64,000 nt of DNA from assembly GCF_000006565.2 (NCBI RefSeq), contig NC_031476.1:5083900-5147899 (forward strand). The letters run 5' to 3'. Numbering within the stretch: the first letter of the stretch is position 1; every line of letters begins with the position of its first letter. Positions 47,638-61,300 of this stretch are shown in pieces. Source of the stretch: Toxoplasma gondii ME49. Its lineage: Eukaryota; Apicomplexa; Conoidasida; Eucoccidiorida; Sarcocystidae. The translations under genes were made by a program, and so were the position numbers. A model generated the notes under the pieces. The model was given only the letters and a program-made list of their open reading frames with translations. It had not been told where the DNA came from and did not search any database.

Positions 47638-48959
47638 TTTAACCAGCTCGCATGGCAAGGAACAATTGCACACTGATGCATTCAGGGGAAAGTTGTATTT
47701 GCTCTAAACAGAGAGTCGCTTCGCTTCTTTGTCGGAAACATCACACCCTTTGCAGGACTCGGCCACTTGACCTATCTGCTGAAGGGGTGAGACCCGAAGT
47801 CCGCAAATACGACACGCCGTCGATGAATTGTGTTAACGGATGGTTTGTTAGCCGTCTTCTTTTTCGTGTGGGTGAAGCCTCTTGTGCTCTTTGTTCGATC
47901 AAGGATCTCCGCCGCTTTCCATCTCTTTGAGACAGCAAAAGCGAAGTATTTGCCCTCTCTGAATGCGCCAACGCGAAACCCGTACGGTTCACGGTGACAA
48001 CATGGTCCAATAGAGGGCAACATTCGGCTACCGAGAACCCATTACCTGGGGCCGTTTGCTCCCGTCTTCTGGTGGGCGAAACCGCCTAGTCCTACGAGGG
48101 CCGATGGGTCATGATGTGGCACGGCCTCCGAGCCGTCTGCAACGATTCTGTGACCGCCGTGCTCTGAGACGGGACGTTCAACGTTCAATTGCTGGGATTC
48201 GGCGTATATCCGAATACGATACAAGTAGCATCGCGCTCGATGCATGCGCGTTGACCTAGACGCAAATAGGAAATTTGACGCTCTGTCTCGTGTGGTATTT
48301 CCAGAGTTTGGCCCTGCAGCGCATCTTTCCACACCTTCCTCTCGTTCGCAGTGTATAGCTTTTCGTTTGTGTCAGATCCTCGATTTCGGGTGCCAGTGTT
48401 TGCGGGGCTCACGTGCTCGGGGTTCCGGGCTGCTAGTCATCGATTTGTCAGAGCCGATCCTGGACGGCCTTTCGCAGAGATCAGCACACGCATTGACGAA
48501 TACGAAATGAATGCATGCCCCGTCTCTGGGACTGAGGTGGACATTTTTTCCCTTGACACGGAGGTGCGATAAGAAGGTGTGACCTCCCACTTCAGTACGT
48601 GGACGCTGAACCCATTCAGGACCATCGTGATTGCATGATCTACCAGGGACAAAAACAGCCCATGTTTTGCAACGCCTTCTTCAGAGCGCTGGCCTGTCTT
48701 CCCAAGATCTGCCGGTTTAATTCACTGCTAACACACCTGTGGCATTTTGTGACTGCTCCCGTGGCATGCGTCTGGCACCAGAATCCTTTTCTGTTTGCGG
48801 CAACTTCGTTCGGCAAGCTGCGTTAGTTGTCGGGGCAACCTCTGTCAGCGTATTTTAGAGACTCGACCTCTCTTATGAACTGCATGCTCCTGTGAGAACG
48901 ATGCGCTAGCCCTTTTCGGACAAGACCGAATCCTGAGACGCAGGCATAGGCCGGAGACG
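47638..48959. other. divergent promoter region
   Basis: It lies between the p25-alpha gene (-) and the YG-box gene (+), so it should hold both promoters. Two TGCATGC motifs are present at 48241 and 48512. Open frames such as 48042-48332 (-) and 48244-48510 (+) overlap and show no domain. Confidence 0.5.
48241..48518. promoter_or_regulatory. two TGCATGC motifs in the divergent promoter
   Basis: TGCATGC occurs at 48241-48247 and 48512-48518. These lie about 600-880 bases upstream of the p25-alpha start region and about 440-720 bases upstream of the ATG at 48960. Either or both genes could use them. Confidence 0.4.
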
Positions 48960-51097
48960 ATGGCGCAGGTGGTGTTTGGGAGTAACATGGAAACGGAGGA
49001 TGTCGCAGAATTTGAGGAACCAGCTCTAGAGAATCCAGCAGATCCTTCTACATCTGAAGAGGAAGAAGATGTCTTGACAACGGGAGCAGCAACATGGTGT
49101 CTTTCTCAGCTGTCCAGTGCGAATGCGACGGCGCAGGATCCAATCATTCGTTCTTTCTCGGTGCTTCTCGAGTCACATCGCGTAAGCGCATTTGGCCTGT
49201 ATCACATTTCTCAGACTAACGGCCTGCGAAAATGGAAACTGTATGCTGTGGGATTGGGTGCTTTCTGTCCATGTGGCACATCTTTTTGCCGGGGACCACT
49301 CTTCCAAGCGGGATCTTCGCGTGATTAGGGGATCGGCATGATTTCGTGCAAACTGGTGTGTTCGTCTGACGCAGATTCTCTGAGCGTAAGGATGTGCTCT
49401 GTTTGTGCCGCGATACATCTCTTTTCTTGATATTGTGTAGCTTCAGTCGGTCGGGCCGCTATCGTTTACTGAGCTCTGCTGAGTGTATTGGGGGGCAAGG
49501 AAAGCTCGAAGAGATTCAAGAACAGCGGGTAGAGCACCCTCCTGTGAGCTTTTACATCACGGCATTCGAGATCGTGTCACTCGCGAACAACGGCTGAATG
49601 AGATCTTAGGCCTTCGTATTTTACTTGCTGGGTACCTCAAGTTTTTATTTCCCATAGATGACCCGTGCTTCAGAACTACTAGCCCGCTTTCGAGACGTGT
49701 CGCATGGATCCGTTATGCATCAAAGGCAGACAGTCCCTGTTTCTTCGAGGTCGTCCCTTTTTTGTTAATGCGCTGTTTTGCCACCCTTTTGTCTGCACAG
49801 ACAAGTGACCAAGCCGCTGCTTCGTCCAGCTCATCGTGCGCCGATAGTCACCACGAGTCAGTAGTGGCAGTAGCAGAACCTGGAGGCTCGGAGGAACAAA
49901 GATCCACATTGCCCATGAACGAAGGGAAATGTGTGACACATGAGACAGACATGTGGACAGCAGAACTCTGTGACGAGAATAGCTTAAGTAAGGCATTGCA
50001 CAATATTGACGGTGAAGAGGCCACAAAAAATTTGTCGAAGACCGCATCGATGACGAGGGGTTTAAGCAGACGAAATTGTGTGTCACAGGCAAAATGGGGA
50101 AGGAGGTTTTTTCCCCTATTTTGAGATGAGAGAAGCTTGGTAAACGGCGGGATGCTCTGACTTCGTTTCTTGACGCCCGCTGCTGATAGAGGAGACACGG
50201 TAGCATATCCGTCGGTTGTCAGTTAGATAGGCAAGCGTTGTTGTTCGCGAGAACACCAGAATGTCATTTTCCGCTGTGAAGTCCTTTTGCGAAGATAAGA
50301 AGCGGGCTTGTACTGCAGGTAGATGGTGTGAGGATACTAGGCACCTGGGGAACATGCGAGGGCCCTATTTCTGAACTTTTCTTGTCTGTGTGGACGTGGG
50401 TTTCGAGGCCATAGTGACTCCTTTATCCGTGGCGTCCAGCACGGCTGCTGCTTCTGCGGACTCTCCGCTTCTGTTGGCGGTGTGCGTATGGAGAGTGGGT
50501 GCGCCAGGCGCATGCCCGAAGCTTGTACTTTTCTGGTGATAATTGACCTAGTTTCTGCTTCTGCAGGCCATGTGCAGCGGAAAAGAGAAGACGAAGAAGA
50601 CGTGCCGGCGTTTGCTGGGATTGAAGAAATCTTGGAACAGACAGCGAATCGGAAAGGCAACGGGAGAAGAGAAAAGGTGAGTCGGGTACCGGAGCGCAGC
50701 TTCGTTGTATCTCGTGCGTTGTCTGTCAATCGGCTTTGTGCCCGCCAAGCATCACAACTTAGTGTGGTATATTGGTCAGGAGACACAATCACTAGAGGCG
50801 TTGAGCCAGCACGGGGTACGAGTTCAGATTTGGCGGCAAGCTCGCCCAGAGCGTGTGCGAACGCGATGTCTTGTTTCTTTCTCTCTTTATAGTGGACAAG
50901 TTTTCTCAGGATACGTCTGCTGATGTGCAAAGCCACGAGTTCTGTTAGTCTGAGCGGGAACTGGAGTATTCTAGAGAGTCGTTACTTTCTGTGGCTACTG
51001 TACTCCAGAACTTGGCTGCTGACGTAGCTAGCACACGAATGAAAAGGAGGCAGGCATGGTAAGGTAGCGACTTCTTTACCGTGTTCACCGGCGCACA

Positions 51098-51134
<37 letters not shown>

Positions 51135-52714
51135 ACAAAGCACGTAGACACTGTGAAGCCCCTGAAACTAGAAAAAGTGGGTGTTTGGAAGTGCGCCGCT
51201 GTGCACTACCATATTTCTAGACTTGTCTGAGATGTGTAATGGTGTGCCGGCTTAGGCTTTGGGGCGACAGTCCAACAGAGCTCGTGCAGAAACGAAGGCA
51301 GCCGCCGGTAAGTGCTTTAAAGCCGCAGATCAGCTGTCTAGTGTTGACACTCGGGTTCTACTGATGATTTAAAACCCGGTTAGCTTCGCTCTACACTTCG
51401 TTGAAGGGTGCGATCGTTTGTGTGTTACACCACACACTCACGAAAAGTGTGACTTGATTTCGTCGGTGATCATGAGCAGCCACGTGAGCATAGTACAAGT
51501 TTGCTCGGTCACGGATTCATGCTACAAACCCCGCATCTGCTCACGTTGCTTTGTTGCAGCATGTCGTGAATGGCGAGAGACTAATACCTGGAAGTTGACC
51601 GGGTGGAAACAGCCGTACTCTAATGTTCAGATTCACAAATTCTGTGTATATGCCTCTCCAAATCAAGACCATTTTTTCAAGCTAGTCACGTGATGTTCAG
51701 TGTACGAGTAAGGTTGCCGGGCAGACAAGCTGTGGCGGCGTTCCCGATCGGATAAAGCAGTAACTGAGGACAGAGACCTGTCACGCTCCTCTCCGCACGT
51801 GTTTCCAGTGTCTCAATGCCCCTCGTTTGACACTGTTTGCAAACTGTTGGGGTGTCCTTCGAAATATCACCTGGAATGCGGATTTGCCTTTGCGTCTCGC
51901 AGGTCATTCGGAGAAGAGACTCCATCTGCAATCAACCGTTCTAAGGGCAGATCCTGACGAGAAAGGTGTAGAAGAATATTCAGCGAGTGAAAGCGTACAT
52001 CCAAACCTCTCACGGGATAGCGGCTCTCTGTGCATGCCATGTGCGCAGCAGACGCCTTCTCGTTTCTGTCCGACGTGTGGCCAACCTAGTGGCTTAGAAA
52101 AGCCGTCATCTGATGGTTCTGGGGAGTGGCAGTCCTCTAGAGCGGGTCTCCCCGACTGTACGGATGCATCTTACCGTCCGGATTGGTCAAACGCTGATCT
52201 CCCGGTCACCCGAGAAACTCGACACGGAGTGGGCGTATGCTTCTCAGACCGGGTTTTGAACCTGAGAAGAACGGGGAGATTAGACAGAGACGGCGTTGCA
52301 GAGGCGAAGACATGCTCTGGGATTATCAGTCTCCTACGGCCGCCACCTGTCCCGGTGTCAGAAGTATTTGATAGGCTTAATCCTACGGCAGCACGCCTTT
52401 GGCGTGAATATCGAGAAGCTCGAGACACTGCAGAATATTCTGAGGCATCAGGTGGACCGATAAGAGAGGGAAACGCGAATAGCAGTTGTTTTCCACAGCT
52501 CCGCGGAGCGATTCGACAGCAAGCTCACATGCGTGCTCAAATGGCCTGTCTGGTTGACGAGACGTCTGATACTGATGAAGACAGGGTTCCTGCGGCTGCT
52601 GCTGAAGTTTTCCAAATTCTTGCAACAGACAAGCAGGACGCGCTTCTTGAACTGTTGTTGTCCTGGTACTATGCTGGGTTTTATGGTGGGCGTACCAGTT
52701 TGGAAATAGGGTGA
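48960..52714 (+). CDS. multi-exon protein with zinc-ribbon-like cysteines and SMN-like C-terminal YG box
   Basis: Likely exons: 48960-49181, 49658-49749, 49806-49987, 50567-50676, 50949-51058 and 51903-52714. The phase between the last two does not match, so an exon or alternative boundary is missing there. The start is MAQVVFGSN, followed by an acidic stretch (STSEEEEDV). Exons 4-5 are charged coiled coil (VPAFAGIEEILEQTANRKG, then LLSVATVLQNLAADVASTR). The last exon has CMPCAQQTPSRFCPTC (C-X2-C-X8-C-X2-C, ~52030-52077), typical of a small zinc-binding knuckle. It ends with LLELLLSWYYAGFYGGR just before the stop. That closely follows the YG box of SMN proteins (fission yeast has AWYWAGYYTG), which drives SMN oligomerisation in snRNP assembly. 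I see no Tudor domain and no clear Gemin2-binding helix, so this may be a divergent SMN or an unrelated protein with a convergent helix. Confidence 0.6.
51100..51131. repeat. (AT)16 microsatellite
   Basis: Thirty-two bases of uninterrupted AT dinucleotide lie in the large intron upstream of the last exon of the YG-box gene, about 40 bases after the predicted exon 5 donor. Confidence 0.95.
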
Positions 52715-55395
52715 CAAGGCAGCTTAGCCCGCCTGGAGGCACGCGAATGCGTGTACATGTTCACGCGACGCCCTGTCTAGTGTGAATTTGGCGAATCTTG
52801 GTGACCCTCCAAGCTTGCACCTCACGTTTGCTGCGTACCGCTGTGTCATCTGCTGCGTTAATCTATATCGACTGTTTTGACGTTCGTGGATAGGAAGTCG
52901 GAGATGCTGTGAAGCGCGCCATTATACTGATTTGTTGTGCTCACCCATCAAATCCCACAGGTAAAGTTGTGCGTTACCGGTCACGTGAAATCAAGGCGTT
53001 GGTAAAGGACTAAAGAGGAATGGTTGCCGGAAGGATCCAGGCTCCGTATTTATGAGCCGCACTTTCTGCACGGTCCACTGCGCACACTCCGGGTTGAGGA
53101 ACCAGAACCGTCCATGGACGACATACTGGGGCGGCAGCGGTGGCACCCCACCAGGCCGGTGAATCAGTTAGGAGCGGCGTACTATTGAACACGCTGCGGA
53201 ACAGGGTAGTCAGTCAATAAACTAACACAGAGAGAAGGTTTAATCTTGCATTTCATAATTCCTTTGCTTGGTTGATGAGTGCGCAGGTCGCACCTGAGCG
53301 ATCCGAGTTAAACGCTGTAAGCTTCGATTGGTAACGCGACATTGAATGACCGAGCAGTTGCTGATAGTACGACAGCACCATTACAAGCTTTGCATCAATG
53401 TTACGACAACTGTGTGAGTTGGATTTCAACGAGACTATTTGTCTTCAGCTTGTGGCTTCTCACGAATGAGGGGTAAAACTGAGTTGCCGGCTCAACGCAA
53501 CGCAAATAATCTAGGGGATGGGTGATAGTTGCCTTTTCGACTCAGCAAATAGTTCAAGACCGTGTTATCTGTATTTTTTAGGACGTGTCTGACGGTTAAG
53601 TTTGTGGAACTAACCAGTTCAATTTTTTACAAATTGACTGTTGTCCAATTGAAGCGCCAGACTCCAGAACACCTCTCCGACGTTTCGCTGCCGTATGCCC
53701 ATGCCCAGAATACTTCCCGTAGACATCCTTCGTCAGAGTAATTGTCCTCAGCGATGTGCTTAGAAGAACGCATGGTCTGTAGAGCTTCATTCTAGCTTCA
53801 GCATCCAACTCGAACGATTTCTCTGGTTGTCTGCGTTTGACATCTACTACATCACTTTACGAAAAACGAACCTCACAACAAACAGGGAGACCACCGTGTC
53901 ATGGACATCGTAGGTGATTCGTGTACACGTTGGTAATCTCAGACGATACCCGGTAGAAATATGAGCCGCCGACTTGTGCGTGTTGGGTAGAACGGTTGTT
54001 TCAACACTAGCTGAAAAGGAGTTTAAGAGATCCGCAACAGTCCATGCCTCTGAGGTTTACGCACAAACATTCAGCGACTCAACACGTACCCATCCGCCCC
54101 TCCTATACGCTTGGTCATTCTCCCGGAACGGAGACATTCTCGCTGTTGCCTTTCGTTGGATATAGAAGAGCACTGCACAACATCACAATCAACGCAGCTT
54201 GGACTTGTAGCTATAAAAACGATTCTACACCAAAAGCTGCCAACGAACACTACTGCATCGCACTTCCCATCAGGGCCAAAAGGAATGTAGCATGCTGTAT
54301 GGGTATGAGCAAAAAATGTCATTTGGGCAGACAAAATCGAACGAAGGTATGCGTCGTAATCATAATCTGTTGTTGCGGCAACATCGTTATTTTCGCTGAC
54401 GTACCGTTTCTGTCTCGGTTCACACTAATGGCTCCTCGACATGGTGAAACCTGCCCTGAAGGCCACACAAGGCTTGACCGCAAATGAGTGGCATTATTCA
54501 AGCATTGATGCAGAGAAAGTCGCTAGCCTTAATGAACGTTTCCCGCTTCGTCTTTTCCCTCGTGAACGGGGTGTGATTCTTCTGTTGTTTCGAAACTCCC
54601 GTCAACCAGCGAAGCGCTGTGAAAGATATACTGCACGTTGATGCTGGCTGTCGCTTATACGAATGAGGTGCACAGGCCGCTTCACACTTGATGGATTCAA
54701 GCAGAAGCGTGTTTCTCTATCACCTTTACAGAATTTGATGGCCATCCATTCAGCAGTTTCCTTGTTCACTTCAACTGGTGCTTGCCTACTTGATGCACAT
54801 GTGTGATACCAGCCATTCGTCAATTAACATTTTACTCTCTCTCTCTTGTTTCAGGTCTATGTTCTTGATCTCTAACATGTTTCACTCGTATATTTATGTA
54901 CCAACTTCATGTATGAACCTCTCGTGGTTACACAGTGGCTGTCGGCTTTGCGAGTGTTCCTCACTTGTCACGCCAACCCCCCGACAAGACACATACGCAA
55001 CTTTGCAACCCCCTGCAGCCTTCGAGCTCACAAGCTGGAAGAGTTCTGCCTCAACCGCGATTGGCGTCAAGGGCAAGCATGACTGCTATTCATGAAGTTC
55101 AGCGTAGCAACAGAATACGAGAATAGCAACACATGCGTTCGATGTTTGATCGTAGTGGCGGCAGCCTGCGGAACTATGTAGGTGGTCAGTGTCCACAGTT
55201 GACGTCGTTTCTCTCTCTCTATTCTTCTTCTGCGAGTTCTAAAAGAGCCGCGGCACCAGGTGATGCCGTCGTGCTCTTGACGCTGCTGGAAGTCGGAGCC
55301 GTCCGCTTTTTTCCTCGGAAAAAACTTGATGGTGTCCGCCTCCACGGCCCGTGACGCCTGCTGTTGGTAATTTCGGCCCTCTTAAAACTAGAAAA
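52715..55395. other. intergenic region, no supported gene
   Basis: This 2.7 kb lies between two plus-strand genes and should include the YG-box gene 3' UTR and the promoter of the large gene at 55396. Frames at 53596-53808 (-), 54044-54487 (+) and 54778-55095 (+) show no domain or splice context. A short CT run lies near 54835. No TGCATGC motif was found. Confidence 0.45.
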
Positions 55396-58300
55396 ATGGC
55401 ATACGTGTCGGGTGACTTCCCTGCAGCGGAACCAGCGCTTGCCCACTCCGCCGACACCGTCCGTGAGTCGATGGGTCTTCCCTCCCAAATGACTCAACAA
55501 GAGAAATATGATGCGGCGGTTCTTGAAACTGCAATAAAATCTTCTTGGGGCAGAGACTACGGTCTTCTTCTGCAGTTTGCGAAAGATCACGCAGCTCAAC
55601 GTTCCGGCCTCAACGTAGAACGCCTTGACAAGCATTTGGTTAGAAGGGCACGAGTTTTTCGAGCTGTTGATCAGGAGTTCGTTCAGCTCACTGGACTTGC
55701 GGTAGGAAGCGAAGATGCAGCGACTGAGCTTCCGGAGTCTCGTCCGTTTGGACAAACTGGAGGGGGTCTATGGAGCGACTTGACGAAGGAATCGCTAAAA
55801 TGGTGCTCGGCAAAACTACGGTGGGTGTGCGATGAACAAGAACCAACAACATCTCTCGCCTTGGAAGAGCTTGTAGCCCTCAAATGTGCACTCTTCGCGG
55901 AAGCCCAAGGATCGGCCCTGCGGCAAGCCCAGGTACAGAACAACATGCCAAAATATCGAGTGGACGTTCTGGTAGTCTTCAGCATTAAAATGCATTCGCA
56001 CGCTAGGATGGAACGGATGACCGAATGGGATAAATCAATTGTGACAGGAGCCTGTCTTGCCGTTTGCGGATGTATCAAACAAGGGGCAGATATTGCGATC
56101 AAGCCGCGTTTCCTTCTTCTATGGAATTAGTCTTAGAAAAAATTATGGACAGGCACATTTCATGTACGTGTGAGAATAGGATAAACAGCAGTGGCGGCGG
56201 CAATTAAATGTCCTAGAGCTCGTTAACGTTCCTTTTAGGGCACATACTGCTTTCTCACATGGTCGCTGTATGTAGCATCTACTCTGGCATGTGCGGAGTT
56301 TAAACAGACAGGCCGAAAAAGAGAAGCAACAAGTTTGTTCGGGTGCCACATGCTGTGTTTCAATTTTAGGCGAAAGACAGCGGCTGACAATGACCGGCAG
56401 GGGACCGTTGTGTGCAACGACATTCTTTTTAGGCACATCATGAAAAGAAGTCCGCACACTTCTTCAAGTGTTATGCTGCGATTGTGTAGAACTGCTGGTA
56501 TTTTCTGCAAGCGTCTGGATTACCGCCGGCACTCAGGGCGCATTTGACAGATGGGCGCGCGTGCGACATGCTTTTTCCACATATCTGTCAGTTCTCGATA
56601 AATTTCGATTCTGAAATGTGTGTCGATTCTGCAGAGGAGCCACCAAGGGTCCGCTCTGAAAACTTTCTCCTCGACAAGCGTTCCGCATTCTTCGTCGTCC
56701 GGCCCGACCCTGCGATCCCAGCTGGTGACAACGTGTTTGGCTCCTGACCTGTTTTTCGATGTTAACATTGAGACGCTTCTTCGAGCCATATTTAGAGAAG
56801 AGGAGGGGGACATCTCAGTTATGCGCTATCTCTGTAGCTTAATTCCCAACAGCAAGTTCACGGTGACAGCTACCTCTGACACGTTGTCAGAGCCGACAGT
56901 TTCAAGTGAGTCAATACTCACTCCTGCCACACCGTCACGTCTACGGCAGCTCTCCCTCTGCAGACAAAACATTTCTTCTGACCTGAGAAAGCCTTCCACA
57001 GCAGCGGGGGCACGTGATCCATCGCGTTCCACAAATGTCACACCATCAGTGTTTGAGGAAGCATGGAATGGGAAAGCAATGTCGAAACACATGGAGGCGG
57101 ATCGGCCAAGAGAGAATATAAGCTCAGGACCTTTAGCTGACACTGAAGGGGCTTGGGATAATCGGTCGCCTGCAGAACGCACAGGAGAGATTCCGCTGAG
57201 CAGCTACTACCCTGTAGAGCAGGGCGACCGTAGGAAGGGTGTCTACGATACGGGGACAACTGATACGCCTGCCCAGGACAAACCCGCCTTTGAACGAACA
57301 CCAGGAACTACTGGCGTTTTACGCAAAGATTCTTGGGGAGATGATACAGAATGGCGTGGGACTCCACCCGCAACTCTTTCACTGCTCTTCCAGATGGCCG
57401 AACAGCACATCATACAGAGGCTTACCCGGCGCTATCCTGAATTGCTTGAAGATATCCAAACGAGTACCAGGGGGGGTCACTTGAATACGAGGCTTTCCAT
57501 ACATAAATCAAGACAGGAAAAATCTTTCTCTCGCTCCACGTCACCCCTAAATGCTCAACCTGACACGATGGAGACTGCGTCAGAGGCGAGCGAGAAAAAT
57601 AGATCGTCAGGTCGACTAGGGATGCCAACTGCGACGAGCACTGTCAACGCGCAAGCTGTGGTAGAGTTCAGGTCTAGTACCGTTGCGTCTAGTCAGAGTA
57701 TCTGTCAACAAGGGCTCAAGCGAAAAGATACCATTTCTGATCGTCGAAATCTGCCTTCAGTCGCGCGACAGAGCTCCACGTATCTCAGGACACACAGCCT
57801 ATTCCCCGGGGGTGAAACATTTACCCCTTCCGTACAAGGCTCTACATCCCGGACGACAGGGTATCACCACGGAAAGCGAAGGAAATTTCACTTCAGCAAA
57901 AGCGAAGATTATCTGAATTTCGCAAGTCCGAAAGTAATCGCAGTACGTGCCCCCAAACTGGAAGGGCCTCGCACAGAACGAAGAACGGGTGTATCTCCGT
58001 TCGTCACGACCCCCTTGGGGTGCACACCAGGAACGAGCCAGGCAGAGTCGCCGCTTTGTCAGCTGATCGACGACCGTACAGGCGCCGCAGTTTGTCGGGT
58101 GCTTCAGTGCGTCGTGATGCGCGATCTTATAGTGAGTTGTTCTTGTCCAGGAGAAGATGAGGCTTGCTTGCAGTCAGTTGCCACATCCCTCGACATTCTC
58201 GTCGAAATCGTGATTTCCATTAGCTCGTTGATGTGTCACCTCCGAGCACGAAGCTCGTCCCGACGTTTGTCGTCTGAACACCCGAGTCGAGAGACGGAAG

Positions 58301-61300
58301 ATACCTCAGAACGAGACAAGAGGGTACGAGACACAACAACCCATCAGTCTTCGTCTTTTGGCGACGACAGAGAGTTTTGCTTTGAGAAAGATAGGAAGAG
58401 AACGGCTTTGCCACGTCTGAACATCACTGACCCATTCCTATCAGATGTATTTGAAAGGACTCTCATTGACCTCGTGGCCCTGCCGTTTTGCTACGGCTTT
58501 TGCGTTCTCTCGCTCAGCCCGTGGCATAGAAAACTTCAGCAGACAGCCGCTACAGGTTTTTATCAGCTGGTTCGGAGCCTCGACAGGCTTCTGTGTTTGA
58601 ACAGGGAAGCGCTCGACATTGCGTGCCGCCTTTTCCTCACACAAACATCCGAGGAGAAAAGCACCACGGGAGAGAAAGAAGGACCGGCATACCACAGAGA
58701 AGGACACAAGAAAACGAAAGGCGGTGTACGCGTGCAGGACAAGGGGAGAGGTATGCTATTTCTCGCGACACGAAGAACCGGGGAGAGGGGTGATCGCGCA
58801 CGTACATATTGTGCAGATACTGGTTTCGCCCTCTACGTGAGTATTATAGCATGACATGGACGATCACGAACACGGAAAGGCAGGAACAAATTTAGCAAAG
58901 AACATGTCGAGGTTGGTCCATGAGCGGGCATCACTGGCCGTAACACACAAACAGCAAATTTTAAACTGTAGATATTTACTTTCTTGGCATCTCCATCGGT
59001 GAAGGCACAACTGTCCTTTTGTAACGATGATCGCTGACATTCATAAACATTTGCCAAACATCTTATGGATTTTCAGACGCAGGCACTTAGGAGTACGTAA
59101 TAAACGTTTTCATACACAGCTACACACCTTCCTCTACAAAACATACACACAAGCATGCAACGATGACACATGCATACACCCACAACCGTACAACCGTACA
59201 TATCTACAGCATGTATTTCTATCTGATTTTAATCTGCCCGGAGAAATATCATACTGTGGGATATATGCCGCCAAAAATGTTAACACACGGACAAAGAGGC
59301 GTGGGTGCTACCATACATACGCATATGTTTGAATATTTGCCGCATGCTCCGTGTTACGGCAAATTTCCTTCCATTCGTTTTTGTGTTCACCTTTGTTAGT
59401 TCAAACGCTTTGTGGAGTGCTGATGCCTCAGCGGGTTCTATGCATGTCGCCTACTCTTTACTGGCATGTCCCTCGTTCTCAGTCCGTCTCCACACCGTAT
59501 TATCGTAAATCCTTCTTCTCTTGTCTTGTGTTCGTTTTCCCCCTCAGGCTTCTTGCCATATCTGTCGTCTCCGCCTTACGCGCAAGTCGTTGAGTCTGCT
59601 CATCCCTATCCTCGTGGTGTTTATGCCACCTTTCCCTCCTTGCTGACCCTCTCTGCCGATTCTTCACCTCGTTCCGCGTCGATATCAACAAGAACGAGAG
59701 GCGCTGAAAAACGACACGGTGACGACAGAGAACGGACAGTGTCGTGCCGCACTGTTGAGTTCCCAGGAGCCTCCCATATTTTTCTTCTCTTTGACGAACG
59801 GTGCAGTACGCATCGTAACAAGGATATTTTCTACGTAAGGCACAGCGTGTTCGCACGAATTTTTCCATTCGCACAAGACTCACGCAGTCAGCGTCTAGAT
59901 CAGTAGAAATCGTACTAGGAGCTTGACTCCGTGAGTAGTCACTTCTGAGCTTTGTAGCTACCAACATGCGATCTAGGACTACCAAAACATAGCACGCTTT
60001 GAAATCGTTTTTTCCGCTGTTGCTGGTTTCGAGGACAGTTTTGAATTTCATTATTACCACTGAGGAGGAACGTGTCATTTGCAAAAAACCCATAGAGGCT
60101 TGGTCTATGCTGCAAGGTGTTCGGAAAATGCTCTACGCTCGATGCGCCACGATGGAAACCCGTATCCCTGTTCCACTTTCACAAACTATGTGGCTCTGTG
60201 GGAGATACATGCACTTCATTCAGACTGTGGAGAGATGCCGACTGTAGTTTCGGCATGGCAAAGAGGAAGTACATGTCTCCCGACTCACTGGACACCTGGT
60301 CATGAAAGGGAGTTCTGTCTAGCAAGAGAACTGACCCTGGAGTCGTAGTGGCATTTGCTGCTCTTGTTTGACCTGAGTGAATTCAAAGTGAAGCAAAATC
60401 TGAACTCGACTGTCTCGTATTCCTGGACACTCTCCCGTTGCCTTACATGAGCACGGTGTATCCCGCTGCATGGGCGAACAACTTTATCTTTCATTGAATG
60501 CAGAACGTTTCTAAACATACTATTACGTTCACAAGGGTTTAGTTTTTCAAATCGCTCTTTTGTTTCACAAGCCGCTCTGATGTTTCTGGCAGGTTGTCCG
60601 AGGACGCTGGACAGACTCAACGTCTGTGATTCCTCCCGCTCTCCTTGTGCTTCCACCGACCAGTGGAGACGGTTTCCCTCATTGGCCAGCGCAGCCTGTT
60701 GTCGTTGATACGCCCGTGATTTCCTTCCTTTTCGATACTTCCATGCCTTCTACGTCGAGTCCGGATCTCTGGGGCTACCGAGTTGTTTGTCTCCCTCAAT
60801 ACTGGACATTGCCTTCCAGCCTGTTTCACCGGACCGAAACGTTCCGCGAGCATGTTGGATCTGAGAAAGAGAGCGACAAAGCTGTCAAATGCATCGAACC
60901 ACTGCAACAAGATCAACCCAGTCACAGACTTCCACATGCTCGAAAGACCCCTTCTTCCGATTTGTTGCCATCCACCTCACGTTGCACCTCTGCGAATGCA
61001 CCCGCTTCCTTGACGCCCTTCCCAGAGGGTGAAGCCGGGGACTCGACCAGTTTCCTTATTGGACCTGGGCATGCGCCCTCAACAGGGAACGTATCCAGTG
61101 AAGATGTGAGCTCGAGGAGCACGCAGAGCGGGGACAGACACGCACTCACAGCAACTGCCTCCTCTGCTGGGTCGTCCTTGCTTCGAGGTTCTCCCTCGGA
61201 AACTTCTTTTCTTCACCCTGCAAACGTTCACAGGCACACCTGGAATCTGCAGCGTGCATCCAGAAGCTCTTCTCCGTCCTCGAACTCGCTAGCGTTCGAA

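Noticed and set aside
56544..56747. Alternative frame over the start of exon 2 of the large gene, ending PAGDNVFGS then stop
   Set aside because: It looks protein-like but would need a phase-1 donor upstream that I cannot find. The phase-0 frame joins exon 1 directly and stays open for 2.2 kb. A short alternative isoform cannot be fully excluded.
59466..60093. Overlapping plus (146 codons) and minus (197 codons) frames
   Set aside because: They fall in the predicted intron between exons 2 and 3 of the large gene, overlap on opposite strands, and show no domain or start context.
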